Shown: positions 13,330 to 26,186, counted from the first letter of the stretch. The stretch: 64,000 bases of DNA from Hordeum vulgare subsp. vulgare (GCF_904849725.1 NC_058519.1:537362316-537426315); one strand, 5' to 3'. Notes: generated from the letters alone by a model not told the origin. Numbers and translations: made by a program.

Positions 13330-13430
13330 TTGTTGATGAAGAGAGGTGGGATGCATAGCATCCTCAAGCTTAGATGCTTGACGCTTCTAGAAATATTTCC
13401 TTGGCGGTGCCTTGGGCATCCTAAAGCTTG
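13330..13430 (-). repeat. Hairpin module in N2 (distal copy)
   Basis: It contains GGATGCATAGCATCC, a 6-bp stem with a 3-base loop, beside AAGCTTAG and the block GGTGCCTTGGGCATCC. It is the reverse complement of the modules at 32230-32320 and 32940-33045 in N3. Confidence 0.6.
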
Positions 13431-14749
13431 AGCTTTTATATCTTGTTCAATCCTCTCATCTCCCGGTTTCACCTAAGACTCGAAAACTTTATCCACACAA
13501 AACTTAAAAAAAACTCGTGAGATAGGTTAATACACATAAGAATAAATCATCACTTCATGTACTGCCATGACATAGATCAACACTTCATGTACTACCAAGA
13601 CAAGTTACATACTATTTTTGCACATCATGGCTTAATCTTTGGTAAGCCCATACCGGTGAGATCATTCCGCTGGTGGGTAGATCCGAGTCCTTCCTTGGCT
13701 CTATTTGGAGAAATTGTCAGCCATGTAGGCGGACGTGTCTCTAAGGGACATCTTCTGGCGTATGGCACATCTTCTGGTGCATCTTCTTGGGGTGGCACAT
13801 CTTGTTGGGGCTGCTCATCCTTACCAGAAACTATTCTAAGCAATTGTCTCTCCTTACGAGAAAAACAATCATCTGTATCACTCTGTTGCGCTCAGTTTTG
13901 TCTTGGTGTAAGTTTGTATATAAATATTAATATTTGTGACCATTCATTATTGAAATATTCCATATCTAGCATGCTTATGTCATCCAGTCACCTGATTCTC
14001 AGATAATCCTCACTATATAATTTGCAGGTTTGATTAGTTCTTGTTAGTAGCTAAAAACTATTAATTGTTGATGCACCGGCCACTACGGTACCTGCATATA
14101 TACGCTTCTAGCTAGATAATTAAACTAATGTTATGCTAGATGTTCCAAAAATAAGGTATTATCAGTACACCTATAATTTTGCGGTGCACTCTTAAAATAT
14201 GCATGTCTAGCTAAGCCTAACCGGTCGGCCTAGGTATTCCATGGCATATATTCCCATGTACTACCAAGACAAGCTGCATAATATTTTTCAAACTTTAGGT
14301 ATTGTATACTATCTTTTTCATAATTTATATCTACCAATATAAGCCATAAAAACTCTAGGATATGTAGATAACAAAACTCTGTCCAACCAGAACAGTCTGT
14401 GGAAATCTATTTAAAAAGTGTACTTATGTATCTCCAAAAAAAATCCAAACTCTAGGAAATCGTAAATACTTTATATGACATAACTGAGTAAAAATTTCCA
14501 AAACTTTCCACGTACCAGTAAAATATCATAATTCAAATACTGCAGCACAAGTTTCTGTTTTTGTACAACACACATCCCACATGCAATTCAAGCATTATAA
14601 AGGAAATCTTGGAACTTTTCATTGAAAAACAAAAATTAAATAACATCTAATGGAGAACAACAAAATAAAATGATGCTCCAAGAAAAACACATATCATGTG
14701 ATGAGTAAAAATATAGCTCCAAGTAAGATATACCGATAATGTTGGAGAC

Positions 14750-14842
14750 GAAAGAGGGGATGCCTTTCGGGGCATCCCCAAGCTTAGACGCTTGGGTATG
14801 CCCTCGATATTACCTTGGGGGTGCCTTGGGCATCCCCAATGA
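14750..14842 (-). repeat. Hairpin module in N2 (PBS-proximal copy)
   Basis: GGGGATGCC and GGCATCCCC, separated by six bases, form a perfect 9-bp stem at about 14757-14780. AAGCTTAG and GGTGCCTTGGGCATCCCC follow. It is the same module as at 13330. Confidence 0.65.
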
Positions 14843-15074
14843 AGTTCACGTTGCTCCTTAGGATTTTACATTAAGCATTTTCGTAAATTCTTCTTCTAGG
14901 AGTTGAGCACAATTTTCTGAACCATCATTTGCACGAAAGACATTATAGAGACGAAGCAAATGAGGCAACCTAAACCTCATTTTTTGTATTTTTCTTTTAT
15001 AAAATGAAACAAGTGCAAAACAAGAAACTAAAAGATTTAATGGAAAGGTATAAAGATATACCTTCAAGCACTCA

Positions 15075-15096
15075 CCTTCGTGGCAACGGCGTCAGA
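15075..15096 (-). other. N2 primer-binding site
   Basis: On the minus strand, CTGACGCCGTTGCCACGAAG lies ten bases after the LTR end. It is a diverged form of the TGGCGCCGTTGCC site seen in many grass Gypsy elements. Confidence 0.65.
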
Positions 15097-15105
15097 AAAA
15101 CTGCT

Positions 15106-15863
15106 TGATGTCTACTACACAACTTTATTCTTGTAGACTATGTTGTGCCTTCAAGCGCGGAGTTTTGTAGGACAGTAGCAAGTTTCCCTCAAGTGGATGA
15201 CATAAGGTTTATCAATCCGTGGGAGGTATAGGATGAAGATGGTATCTCTCAAGCAACCCAACAATCAAATACAAAATAGCTCTTGTGTCCCCAACACACC
15301 CGATACAATGGCAAATTGTATAGGTGCACTAGTTCAGCGAAGAGATGGTGATACAAGTGTAGTATGGATTGTAGATATAGGTTTTTGTAATCTGAAAATA
15401 TAAAATAGCAATGTAGCAAGTGTAAAACAACGAGCAAAATATTGTAAAATAGCAGAGCGGAAGTTCTCTTTTTTACTTCTGGAGTTTCTAGTATATATAG
15501 GATTTTTCAGCATTGGAATCACGCCAAATGGAACCATGTGGGACCCACAAGCCATCACGCCACGACCTAGGGGGATCGCGGCCTATTGGCTTGTGTCACA
15601 CTGGTGGATCCCCTACGATGGTTCTTTACTTCGATATTGCTTATTTCCTCCAAAAAAATATATAATAGTTTTGGACGATTCTGAGAACTTACATTTTGTG
15701 CACAAAAAACAACACCACGACAATTCTTCTAAAAACATCGTCAATCCGGGTTTTGTTTTCAATAAATCATCTATGGTGTATCAAAACCATATAAAAATAT
15801 TGTAAACATATGCAAACATGGCATGAATACTTCATAAATTATCGACACGTTGGAGCCGTATGA
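15106..15863 (-). repeat. 5' LTR of N2 (internally deleted)
   Basis: It matches the left LTR at both ends but is 758 bp against 1562 bp. The missing part was lost at about 15447, where sequence jumps from the distal to the TATA-proximal segment. Confidence 0.85.
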
Positions 15864-15868
15864 GTCGT

Positions 15869-16310
15869 CGATCTTGAGAACTGGTTCAACAAATCTTCCC
15901 ATAACCGATATTGAGGATCACCTGGGTGAACCCAAAGAATTTGCACGTCGGGCATCAGAGGAGTCCCTTTGAGTCATCGGCCTTTATTAATACCTCATTA
16001 TTTTTACGCCACACCTTGGGTTTTCCCATGTAGTGGTGTCCTCTTGCATCTGAGCTGCAATGCCGGATTGCTTCTCAGGTGTCTTTTTGCACCCCAAGCT
16101 CCAACGCTGAATTTGCCCTCCATGGAGCGAGCCACTTGGATTCGAGCTTTATGCGAGACTGCTTACAAGGTGGTGCACCACCTTACCTCAGCCGTGAGCT
16201 GATTTTTTTGGATTTTCCAATTGGTGTAATTTATTCTCTGACGAGATGTATAGCTAGTATCCCTCAAGGTGCATGTAGGTCTCAAACCTGGGATGCCCCC
16301 GAGGGATAAA
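15869..16310 (+). pseudogene. Start of T4 antisense extra ORF
   Basis: This continues the T4 spacer broken by N2. A CCAAGCTCCAACGC leader precedes an ATG at 16122 with a frame reading MERATWIRALCETAYKVVHH, then a decayed tail. The position relative to the LTR equals that of the T1 extra ORF, but the conserved HFLRGLGFP region is gone. Confidence 0.45.
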
Positions 16311-18289
16311 ATCATGTGGTTTGAGTAACCGCTCAGACCCACGTCGATTCGCAAAATCGGCCTGGTGATCAACTCCTAGCTCGGCAACATACTTAGTAAC
16401 GGAAACAATATGTGCATAGTCCTCCAAACTCAAGTTTGGTTTGGCTGACCAACCTAAGGATAAAAATCTCCTCGGGAGTTGTTCTGCAGTTGTTGTCTAG
16501 ATTTTGACAATGTTGAAGTACATATTGGCGGGAAAGATGCCAAACTGCAGGTCGGAAAAGATTTCCCGAACAGAATTACCACGCCGAACACCTCGAACAA
16601 GAGGATTTCCTGCCTATTGAAAGGAAAAAAACATAAAATAGGTTAAAGGTGCCATAAGCCCGAAAAACCAAAAAAAACTTTGGCAAAAAACTTTACATAG
16701 AAAGTAATCCAAGTTTGTGGGTGCCAATCCAAAAATTGGTTTTAAAATTAGTTTGTCCTTGTGTCGCTCTTTAATATGACACATCCGATCTCAAGATCTC
16801 AAGCGGGCCAGCCTTTGACTTTAACCTCCATACCCCGTAGGCGGAGTGTTTCTCTGAGGCCAGTTCAGCGAACTAAACTCGAGCGGCTTTAGAAAGAAAC
16901 CAGGAAATACAGCTATGGACCACACACTCAAGTCAAGAAAGGAGTGGTAGAAAAAGACTTTGCAATGACCAAGAAGAAAACACTTATTATAAAACGGCTC
17001 ATATAAATTGAAGAGCCCCGAGGTAACATGGGTAAAGGAAGTATTTTTAACAAACAACTCTCTTAGCAAGCTAAATTTTTGACAAACAACTTTTTTGTTT
17101 AACACAAATATAATGCTTGGTCGAACCACACAGAAATAAAAACTAGCAAAAGTTGAGCATGAAAGTGACTTGAGTGGTTAATGTGCTCGCTGTGATGTGG
17201 GCCGAGCTTGTAGCGGATTAAGGTCCCAGCCACCAAGCCGGTACCAATTTGACCAAGCGAAGAGCTCGATTTGATGAAGTGGTGATGCAACACAGTCGAT
17301 GGGGCGAGACGAAACCCCCGATCTAGCTAACATAACGAAGCTCGTCAGCTGGTGACGCTAAGGTCCTCGGAGCTGGTTGATGAAGAGATCGTGAAGCCCC
17401 CGGTCTAGCCGCGGTAAACTTGGATATCGGTAAGGTGACGCTAAAGCTCCCATGCCAGCCGACGTGTCAAAGCAGGTCAGCGTGTTGCGCATCGGCTTGA
17501 AGACGCGACGGTGCAACGAAGCCGACACAGTTCAGAATTTGTGACACAGTCAATGCTCGCTTATGAAGGAATGATGCACGCTTCCCATGTAACTCAAAGG
17601 GTGCCAAGGTTCTCTTAATGATAGTTCGTCAAGGTGATGATCCGAGGTGGTTTTTGTTGGCTCAGTGGAGCGACGACGCAACCGATACTATCGCAACTCG
17701 AAACATTGTCGGGCCGGTTTAACACCAGCGTAATGGTGAAGATTGCTTTGGAAAAGGCTCAAAATTTGTGGGCAAGTGTTTTAGAACAAAATATAATATC
17801 TTAAAAAAATCCTTTAAAAAGGATGTCCAAAACCCCGTTCATTTTGGATTCGTTTTCACGAAGAAAACATATACGAAAAATTGATGCACTCATCGGACGG
17901 TTCCCGGAGATAGAACGGTCGGTCGAGCTGGAACTTTGAGGGGTGATCAATATAGGAATTCCGAAAGAGATGAAAGGTGGGATTTTACAAAGGTTGTCCA
18001 AGCTAGATACTGGACACCTTGCCCTAAAATTATCCAGATTCCCATGGAGATTCGACAAGGGTGTGGTATATCGAAGATTGCGGGAGATTCCTCCATCGAA
18101 ATGCAACGAAATTTTGTAGAGTTGTTGTAGATACAAGTACATACAATTACACTGAAGCAATCATCAAAGCGAAGTTGTAGGAAGTTGACATGACGAATAT
18201 AAAGTCGTTGTGGAGAAAAAACTACAATCTGCACAAAAGCCATCGATCCTTCGGCGATCTCACATCGGAACTCTCAATGAAAGCACCAA
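16311..18289 (-). other. Unrecognised interior of T4
   Basis: About 2 kb with no convincing frame on either strand. The last 60 bases before the LTR (CTCTCAATGAAAGCACCAA in plus sense) are the leader and primer-site region of a minus-strand Tat element. The rest (for example 17160-17720, with repeated GGTGACGC and CCGATCTAGC words) I cannot assign to a domain. Confidence 0.4.
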
Positions 18290-18747
18290 TGCCGGTCTCA
18301 AAACTGGCTGATCTCGAGTAGGGGGTTTGTACTGTGAGTCTTAGATTGATGGATAACAAGATAACAAGGGGACCATGTTTACCCAGGTTCGGGCCCTCTC
18401 GATAGAGGTAAAACCCTACGTCCTGATTCTGTTGTATTGATGAAGTAGTACAGAGTACAGAGTTGATATATCTTGAGATCGGATGTTGTGGTCTAAAACC
18501 CTAATTGTAATAAGGTCAACGTCATAATGATGTAGTCACTAGCCTCTGCTCGTTTATATATTACACCAGAGGCATAGGATAACCAGAGTTCTAGTCGGCT
18601 ACGTCGATGGAGAAAAGTCCTTGTCTTGATCACCAAGTTTGGTAGAATCTTCCTTTTATATGTCATTGGCGGTCTGAAGTGGCCCATTAGTTCGGCCCAT
18701 AGAGATAGATCAACGACCCGTGGACCCCTTAGTCCTGGTCTCCCTAA
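18290..18747 (-). repeat. 5' LTR of T4
   Basis: It begins TGCCGGTCTCAAAACTGG in plus sense and is the same length as the left LTR. It diverges from it by many point changes, which suggests an old insertion. Confidence 0.8.
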
Positions 18748-18752
18748 CTCAC

Positions 18753-20427
18753 GTGTTTGATTACCCAATAGTTACGGTTTGTGTGGGTAGTGAGCTTATT
18801 CGGGGTGCCGTGGATCTGACAGGGCATGTCGAGTATTTTGTCGATCCCGATTGCCCTTAGAGGGGTTGTTTCATGGTCCAGACCTAGATTTGCTGAATCC
18901 GGCATTGACTGTCGTGTCTTCTGCTTCGCCGGCATTGTGCCATCTCTTGTTCTTGTTACGTCGTGGCTTCCTGTTTATGTCTCAAACTTTGGTCGTGTTA
19001 GGCTTTGTAGGGGTTTGTTCCGACGGTCTAGCCAGCTGTCCTTGCCCGTGCAAAAGCGGCTCATATGGGACGTAAGGGCTGCTATTGTTCCTAGCCTATC
19101 TCGCCTGAGCGTTCGGGATAGCCATTCATCTCGGATGTTACTTCAGAAGGAGGCGGGTGCCTCAGCATCCAAACAATCAACAATTTGATTTTTTGTTTGT
19201 GAGGAATCAGTTCGAAAGCTGCCGGGATTACTCACCGGCTTGTTGGACAATGTGGCTCAAGTCATTGGAGCTTGAAGGTAGGACATAGGTGCCCTATAAA
19301 TTAACTCAGAAAGCATCCTCGAGCTCTTCCCAGCTTCCAATGGAGTTTTCGGGGAGGCTATTCAGCCAACGCCGCGTTGGTCATTTTAGCTTTAATGATA
19401 AAAATTTATGGCATGGAGGTCGTCACCTTGGGCTATATGTATGTCGAGAAGAAAATCCTCAATCCACATGGCTAGGTTTGTTGTCCCATTGTATTGCTCT
19501 ATATTAACGGTTTTTAATCCTTCAGGGAACTGGTGCTGCATCACCTTATTAGAAAAGCACATTGGGTGAGCAACACCTCTCACACTGCCAAATCGTGCCA
19601 GAGATCGGATGAATTCCTATTCTAGGGTGGCTCCCTTACTCTATCATAATGATTGAATCAACTTTGGGATTCGTCCCGTCTTGCGGAAGTGCGTCCTATG
19701 GACCCATAGATAGATCTTGTGTGTCATGCTTTCCCGTTCAAACTGTGCCGTAGATTGGATGGGTCTCCGGGCTGCACCGGCTCCTTCCCACATCTGCAAG
19801 TGTGTTCGAGTTGTTCCCCGACGTCTCTAGTCGTCTTGTCCCGTCCTTGAGGGGGCGGTCTGGAGGGTCGCCCTTAGTTCGTCTAGGAGGTATGGGCTCG
19901 AAGGATTCATCCTTGAATTCTGGCAATAATCAGTGGCGTGCGTAACTTTTATTTTATCGCTGATGTTCCTTGCCATACCCTTCTTCGGCGGCTAGGATTT
20001 GGGTCCACCTGTCATTGATGGAGTCTTGTTCGGACTTGATATGTTGTTGTTTGATCTGAAGGCTCTGAGCGGTGGTTATTAGTTGTCGCTTGAATCATTC
20101 GTATCCAACGGGTCTTCGGGGACAATGAAATCCTCATTTCTAGGGCTACACACTTCTTCGAAAAGAGGTAGGTAGTTCTATGCTCAGAATTGTCAAGGTC
20201 CTCGAATTTATCTAGATCTCTGTACCCTCTGAATTGGCAAGCCCGTGTTCGGGAGTAGCGGGGTCAACGCGGTTCTGTGGGTCATTCGGGGTGGCGTTTT
20301 CCTTGGTTCTCTTGTTGCTTTACTTTCCCTTAGACACCTTAGTTTTTTTTGCGATGCGGGCACACTTGGGGTTCATCACCACTGCTATTATATGGGGAGT
20401 CATCATAACTCTTCCCTCTGGTGTTAT
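18753..20427 (-). pseudogene. T1 gag remnant
   Basis: On the minus strand, 19583-19392 reads QHQFPEGLKTVNIEQYNGTT and then MWIEDFLLDIHIAQGDDLHA, a recognisable retrotransposon gag (PF03732-type) start. Between about 19390 and 19150, in shifted frames, come RHWLNSLP-like and FLTKKN-like pieces. Upstream, 19926-19741 encodes PEFKDESFEPIPPRRTKGDP, a gag N-terminal linker. Many stops and frameshifts. The left edge is the T4 insertion and the right edge is the LTR starting at 20428. Confidence 0.65.
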
Positions 20428-21042
20428 TGTAACAGCCCAAGTGCAATTTCCAAAACCCTTTGTAATATTTCCATGAGTGAACCTTCCATTCTGTGCCTCT
20501 TGTGGTTTGAAATATTAAAGTTTGATTCATGACCTCCATTTGCATCATAGCATCATGTCATCATGCCATGCATTTTAATTATTGCTCCTTGTTGCTTGAG
20601 TGATGTTGAGTGTGTGTTGGTAGTGATGAGTTGCAAGAGTGATAGTCATGTGCAAAGTTTCTCCCCCAAATGCGTGAGTTCACCCCATCTCTTTTAATTC
20701 AAGTCTAGTGATATGGTGAAATGTTGTTTTGCCCAACACCTTACTATAAATGTTGCAAATGCTGTAAATATTGTCTTGACAATTTAGAATCAAGTTTCAG
20801 GTGTGTCATATATTTTCTGCTATTTATTAAACCTGCAAAACAGTTACAAATGGTAATAAATGGGCATTTATTTTCTATCTCAAAAATTGCCAAACCAATT
20901 CTATTAAATAGGGCATATTTTTGGGAGTACAAAACATATATTTTTGTCCTAAAAAACCATCATCTATTTTCACTATGGGTTTTTACATCTTTTTGTTTAA
21001 AATAAAAGCAAAGAGGTTTTTGAGTGGGAGAGAGGAAGTCAC
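20428..21042 (+). mobile_element. Truncated Gypsy-type LTR
   Basis: It starts TGTAACAGCCCAAGTGC directly after T1 gag sequence, typical of a grass LTR start. It is AT-rich with no coding frame and stops where the inverted LTR piece begins at 21043. The other end and any partner LTR are not visible, so the family and orientation are tentative. Confidence 0.5.
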
Positions 21043-21395
21043 TGATACGTCCATTTTGCATCATGTTTTCATGTTGATATTTATCGCTTCTTTGGCTGTT
21101 ATTTCACTTCACGGTACTATTCTTATGCCTTTTCTCTCTTATTTTGCAAGGTTTACATCAAGAGGGAGAATGCCGGCAACTGGAATTCTGGCCTAAAAGT
21201 GGAGCAAAGTTGAGATACCTATTCTGCACAACTCCAAACGTCGTAAAAATCAATGAGGATTTTTTTCCTGATTTATCCAAAATACTAGGCCAAAGAAGTG
21301 CCACAGGGGGGTGTGCAGGTGGCCACAAGCTTGCACGGTACCGTAAAAATCAATGAGGATTTTTTTTTCCCGATTTATCCAAAATACTGGGCCAA
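21043..21395 (+). repeat. Inverted LTR fragment at pol 3' side
   Basis: It begins TGATACGTCCATTTTGCATC on the plus strand, while the right LTR shows the same sequence on the minus strand from 27458. Within it a stretch of about 55 bp (21242-21296) is repeated at 21342-21395, with a longer T run. It joins pol directly. Confidence 0.8.
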
Positions 21396-24300
21396 ACACG
21401 CTGATAAATATCCCTTATGTACTCCTCCGGAGTTATGGTATTGATAATATTGCTTTCAACATTTATTGGAGTACCTCAGATATAATGCTTGATTCTTTGC
21501 CCATTTACCACTCTCAGAAAATTACCTTCCGTGTTGTTGATCTTGATGGCACCAGAACTATATAGTTACTCAACAATGTAAGGACCTACCCATTTAGAGA
21601 GAAGCTTGCCTGCAAAAGATCTTAAACGAGAATTATATAGCAAGACATAATCACCTACATTGAACTCACATGTTTGTATCTTTTTATCATGCCACCTCTT
21701 AACCTTTTCTTTAAACAACTTGGCATTTTCATATGCCTGAGCTCTCCACTCATCAAGTGAGCTAATATCAATTAACCTCTTCTCACCAGCGAGTTCGAAA
21801 TCAAAGTTGAGCTCTTTGATTGCCCAATAAGCCTTATGCTCTAGCTCAAGAGGTAAATGACATGCTTTACCGTAAACTATTTTGTACGGAGACATGCCCA
21901 TGGGATTCTTATAAGAAGTTCTATAAGCCCACATTGCATCATCAAGCTTCTTAGACCAATTCTTTCTAGACCTATTGACAGTCTTTTGCAGAATTAGTTT
22001 AATCTCTCTATTACTTAGCTCTACTTGACCATTGGACTAAGGATGATAGGGAGATGCAACTCTATGGTTGACATCATACTTAGCAAGCGTTTTACAGAAA
22101 GCACCATGAATAAAATGTGAACCACCATTAGTCATTAGATATACAGGGACTCCAAATCTAGGGAAAATAACTTCTTTAAGCATCATGATAGAGGTGTTGT
22201 GATCAGCACTACTAGTTGGGATAGCTTCTACCCACTTAGCAACGTAATCAACAACAACTAGGATATGAGTATACCCATTGGACTTTGGAAAAGGTCCCAT
22301 ATAATCAAAACCCCAAACATCAAATGGTTCGATGACAAGTGAATAATTCATAGGCATTTCCTGACGTTTACTGATATTACCTATTCTTTGACATTCGTCA
22401 CAAGACAAGACAAACTTACGGGCATCCTTCAAGAGAGTGGGCCAATAGAAACCTGATTGCCATACCTTGTGTGCAGTTCTATCTCCCGCATGGTGTCCTC
22501 CGTAAGCCTGAGAGTGACACTTCTATAGGATCTGTCCCTATTCATGTTCAGGTACACAACGTCTAATAACACCATCTACTCCTTCCTTATAAAGGTGAGG
22601 ATCATCCCAAAAGTAATGTCTCAAATCAAAGAAGAATTTCTTCTTTTGTTGGTATGTGAAACTAGGTGGTATATATTTGGCAACGATATAATTTGCATAA
22701 TTAGCATACCACGGTGTACTACGTGAAGCATTGATGACATTCAATTGCTCATCACGAAAGCTATCATCAATAGGTTGTGGGTCATCAAGAACATTCTCCA
22801 ACCTAGACAAGTTATCTGCTACGGGGTTCTCATCACCCTTCCTATCAACAACATGCAAATCAAATTCTTGTAGCAAGAGAACCCATCTGATAAGTCTAGG
22901 TTTATCATCTTTCTTTTCCATGAGATACTTAATAGCAGCGTGATCAGTGTGAATAGTGACTTTGGAATCAACTATGTAGGATCTGAACTTTTCACATGCA
23001 AACACAACTGCTAAAAATTCATTTTCAGTAGTAGCATAATTTCTTTGGGCACTGTCTAGAGTTTCACTAGCATAATGAATAACATTCAACTTCTTATCAA
23101 CTCTTTGTCCTAGGACAGCACCAATAGCATAATCACTAGCATCACACATAATTTCAAAAGGTAAGTTCCAATCAGGTGGTTGAATAATAGGCGCAGTTAT
23201 CAAGGCCTTTTTAAGTATTTCGAAGGCTTCCTCACAATCATCGTCAAAAACAAAAGGAATATCCTTTTGCAAGAGATTGGTAAGAGGCCTATAAATCTTA
23301 GAAAAGTCCTTAATGAACCTTCTATAAAAACCAACATGACCAAGGAAACTTCTTATACCTTTGATATCTGTAGGGCAAGGAATTTTCTCGATCGCATCAA
23401 CCTTAGCCTTATCGACTTCAATACCTCTTTCAGAAATTTTATGTCCTAAGACGATGCCTTCATTAACCATAAAGTGGCACTTCTCCCAATTCAATACAAG
23501 TTTGGTATCTTTACATCTCCGCAAGACTCGATCAAGGTTGCTGAGGCAATCATCAAAAGAAGACCCGTAAACGGAGAAGTCATCCATGAAAACCTCAACA
23601 ATCTTGTCACAAAAGTCAGAGAATATATCCATCATACATCTTTGAAAGGTACCAGGTGCATTACATAAGCCAAAAGGCATACGTCTGTAAGCAAAGGTAC
23701 CGAAAGGGCAGGTGAAAGTGGTTTTCTCCTGATCAACTTGTGCAACAGGTATTTGGGAGAAACCAGAATAACCATCTAGAAAGCAGAAGTGTGTGTTTAG
23801 ACAATCTTTCTAGCATTTGGTCAATAAAAGGCAAAGGGTAATGATCTTTCCTAGTGGCCTTATTCAATTTCCTAAAATCAATCACCATCCTATAGCCAGT
23901 AATAGTCCTCTATGGGATCAATTCATCCTTATCATTAGGGACAACGGTAATACCTCCCTTCTTAGGGACGCAATGCACCGGACTTACCCAATCACTATGA
24001 GCAAGAGGATAGATAATACCTGCTTCCACGAGCTTTAGTATTTCTTTTCTTACTACCTCTTTCATCTTAGGATTTAATCTCCGTTGATGATCGGCAACTG
24101 GTTTGGAATCAGGATCGGTATTAATTTTGTACTCGCATAGAGTGGGACTAATGCCCTTAAGATCATCAAGAGTATATCCAATAGCAACACGATGCTTCCT
24201 CAGAGTTTTCAGTAACTTCTTTTCTTCATGCTCTGAGAGGCTAGCACTAATAATAATAGGATAAATCTCCTTTTCATCAAGATAAGCGTACTTAAGAGTA

Positions 24301-24872
24301 TCAGACAACTGTTTAAGCTCGAACACAGGATCACCCTTTGGTGGGGGTGGATGTCCAAGCAGTTCAACAGGAAAATTATTCTTCAGGATAGGATGTTGTT
24401 CAAAGATAACTCTATCTATCTCATTCCTTTCATCCATATGCATATCATTTTCTTTGTCAAGCAAGTATTGCTCTAAAGGATCAGTAGGAGGCACAACAAT
24501 AGAAGCTGGAGCAATATTTTCATCCTTACTAGACAACTCTTTTTCATGAGGTTGTCTACCAAACATGGAGAAATTGAACTCATGTGACACACCTTCAAAG
24601 CCAACAGTGACAGTTTTCTTCTCACAGTCAATATGAGCATTGACAGTATTGAGAAAAGGTTTGCCAAATATGATGGGACAAAAGCTATCTTGTGTGGTAG
24701 CAAGAACAAGGAAATCAGCAGGATACTTAGTTTTACCACACAAGACTTCAACATCTCTAACAATTCCCAAAGGGCAGATAGTATCTCTATTGGCAAGTTG
24801 AATAGTGACATCAATAGGTTCCATCTCGACAGGTGCAATCTGTCGAGATATTGCACTAATACTAGCACCCAC
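21396..24872 (-). pseudogene. Athila-like pol: protease, RT, RNase H, integrase
   Basis: The protease site is DVGASISAI at about 24880-24860. The frame 24872-23910 covers protease to the RT start (PVHCVPKKGG) and ends in a stop. A one-base loss near 23800 follows. Frame 23680-22538 has RT motif FMDDFSVYG (residues 31-39) and RNase H residues D180, E219 and D246. It ends at stop 22538. Integrase: CDEC zinc-finger cysteines and WGFDYMGPF (D43) in 22432-22037, but the second catalytic Asp is Asn (MTNGGSHF). A stop follows SPYHP, then 21934-21566 is the C-terminal part, and the tail runs to 21396. It is clearly inactive. Confidence 0.88.
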
Positions 24873-26095
24873 GTCACATAAACCATGATATCAATGATCT
24901 ACTATCTTAACAGAAACAACATGTGTGCCAACAACATGCCTATGTTTGTCTCTAGCATGTGGTTTAGCAATTCTAGCAGCATCTTCACAGAAGTGAATAT
25001 CATGGCCATCAACATTGTCGGACAGGAGATATTTGATAGTAGCGATGCTAGGTTCAACTCTAATTTGCTCAGGGGGTGTAGGTGTTCTAAGGTAGCCCCT
25101 ACGTATGACAGTTGAAACTTTAGAATGATCCTTTATCCTAACAGGGAAACGTGGTTTCTCAATGTAAGCACTGGGAACAATAGGATCATTATAAGCAATG
25201 ACTTTCGCTTCAGCTGGATTGGGTTTAACTATATTGACTTCTAAGGGAGAATGATATTTAAACCACTTCTCTTTAGGGAGATCAATATGAGCAGAAAATT
25301 ATTCACACAATGAAGCTACTATCTCAGAGTCAAGTCCATATTTAGCGCTAAAATCACAAAAAGTATTTGTTTCAACAAAGGATTTAACGGAATCGAACTT
25401 AAGATTCATACCTGACTCCTTACCTTCATCAAACCCCCAATCTTCAGAGTTGCATTTAATTATTTCCAATAAATTCCATTTGAAGTCAATATCTCTGTGC
25501 ATAAAAGAACCGGTACAAGAAGTGTCAAGCATGGTGCGATTATCATGAGAAAGCCGAGCATAGAAGTTCTGAATGATAATTTTTCTCGGGAGCTCATGGT
25601 TGGGGCATGAATATAACATTGATTTAAGCCTCCCGCAAGCTTGAGCGATACTTTCTCTATCACGAGGCCAAAAAATATAAATATAATTCCGATCACGATG
25701 TACCAAATGCATAGGATAAAACTTTTGATGAAATTCCAATTTCAATCGGTTGTAGTTCCATGATCCAGTATCATCACATAGCCTATACCATGTCAATACT
25801 TTATCCCCAAAGATAAGGGAAAGACCTTCTTCCTGACCTCATCCTCGGGAAAACCTGCAAGCTTAAATAAACCACAAACTGCATCTACATAGATTAGATG
25901 CAAGTCGGGATGTGATGTTCCATCTCCTATAAAAGGATTAGCCAGCAGTTTCTCAAGCATACCCGAAGGAATTTCATAGCAAGTATTTTCAGTAGGTGCA
26001 GCAGGTTGAGGAGAAAGTCCTTGTGCTTCCGTTCGAGGTGAAGATACCATGAACAAGCTCCTCAAAGGATTAGTTTCCATAGTGACAAGTGACAA
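24873..26095 (-). pseudogene. Athila-like gag
   Basis: Starting at 26095, METNPLRSLFMVSSPRTEAQ leads into CYEIPSGMLEKLLANPFIGD. A frameshift near 25795 moves to the frame 25796-25299, with TWYRLCDDTGSWNYNRLKLE and FYPMHLVHRDRNYIY, the PF03732-type gag core. A stop at 25299-25301 and another at 24891-24893 interrupt the linker to the protease, which otherwise reads TPPEQIRVEPSIATIKYLLS. The match to the abundant Triticeae Athila-lineage gag is from recognition. Confidence 0.82.
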
Positions 26096-26156
26096 TAAAT
26101 TTCAGCACACTATACAAATGTTTCCTTACCAAATTCCACTTACCAAAGGCATTTCA

Positions 26157-26175
26157 CTCCCCAGCAACGGCGCTA
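26157..26175 (-). other. Primer-binding site of the Athila-like element
   Basis: On the minus strand, TAGCGCCGTTGCTGGGGAG follows the LTR end after about eleven bases, a variant of the TGGCGCCGTTGCCGGGGA site. Confidence 0.75.
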
Positions 26176-26186
26176 GAAAAGAGTCT

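Larger units (their letters stand above)
9456..15863 (-). mobile_element. Complete non-autonomous Gypsy element N2
   Basis: LTRs at 9456-11017 and 15106-15863 are flanked by an exact 5-bp duplication, GTCGT (9451-9455 and 15864-15868). A primer site next to the right LTR and a G-rich tract next to the left one set the minus orientation. The roughly 4.1-kb interior has no gag or pol frame. It does hold repeated hairpin modules shared with N3 (30166-35821) and a nested LTR. It would depend on enzymes from another element. Confidence 0.88.
8789..18747 (-). mobile_element. Deleted Tat-type Gypsy element T4
   Basis: Two 458-bp LTRs (8789-9246 and 18290-18747) flank a much reduced interior. The flanking 5-mers CTCGC (8784-8788) and CTCAC (18748-18752) are a near-exact target duplication, and T1 coding sequence resumes on both sides. 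Without the nested N2 it is about 3.5 kb. Left of the right LTR is the leader TCATTGAGAG region expected after a 5' LTR, so it is a minus-strand element. It keeps only the start of the extra ORF and about 2 kb of unrecognised interior. Confidence 0.8.
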
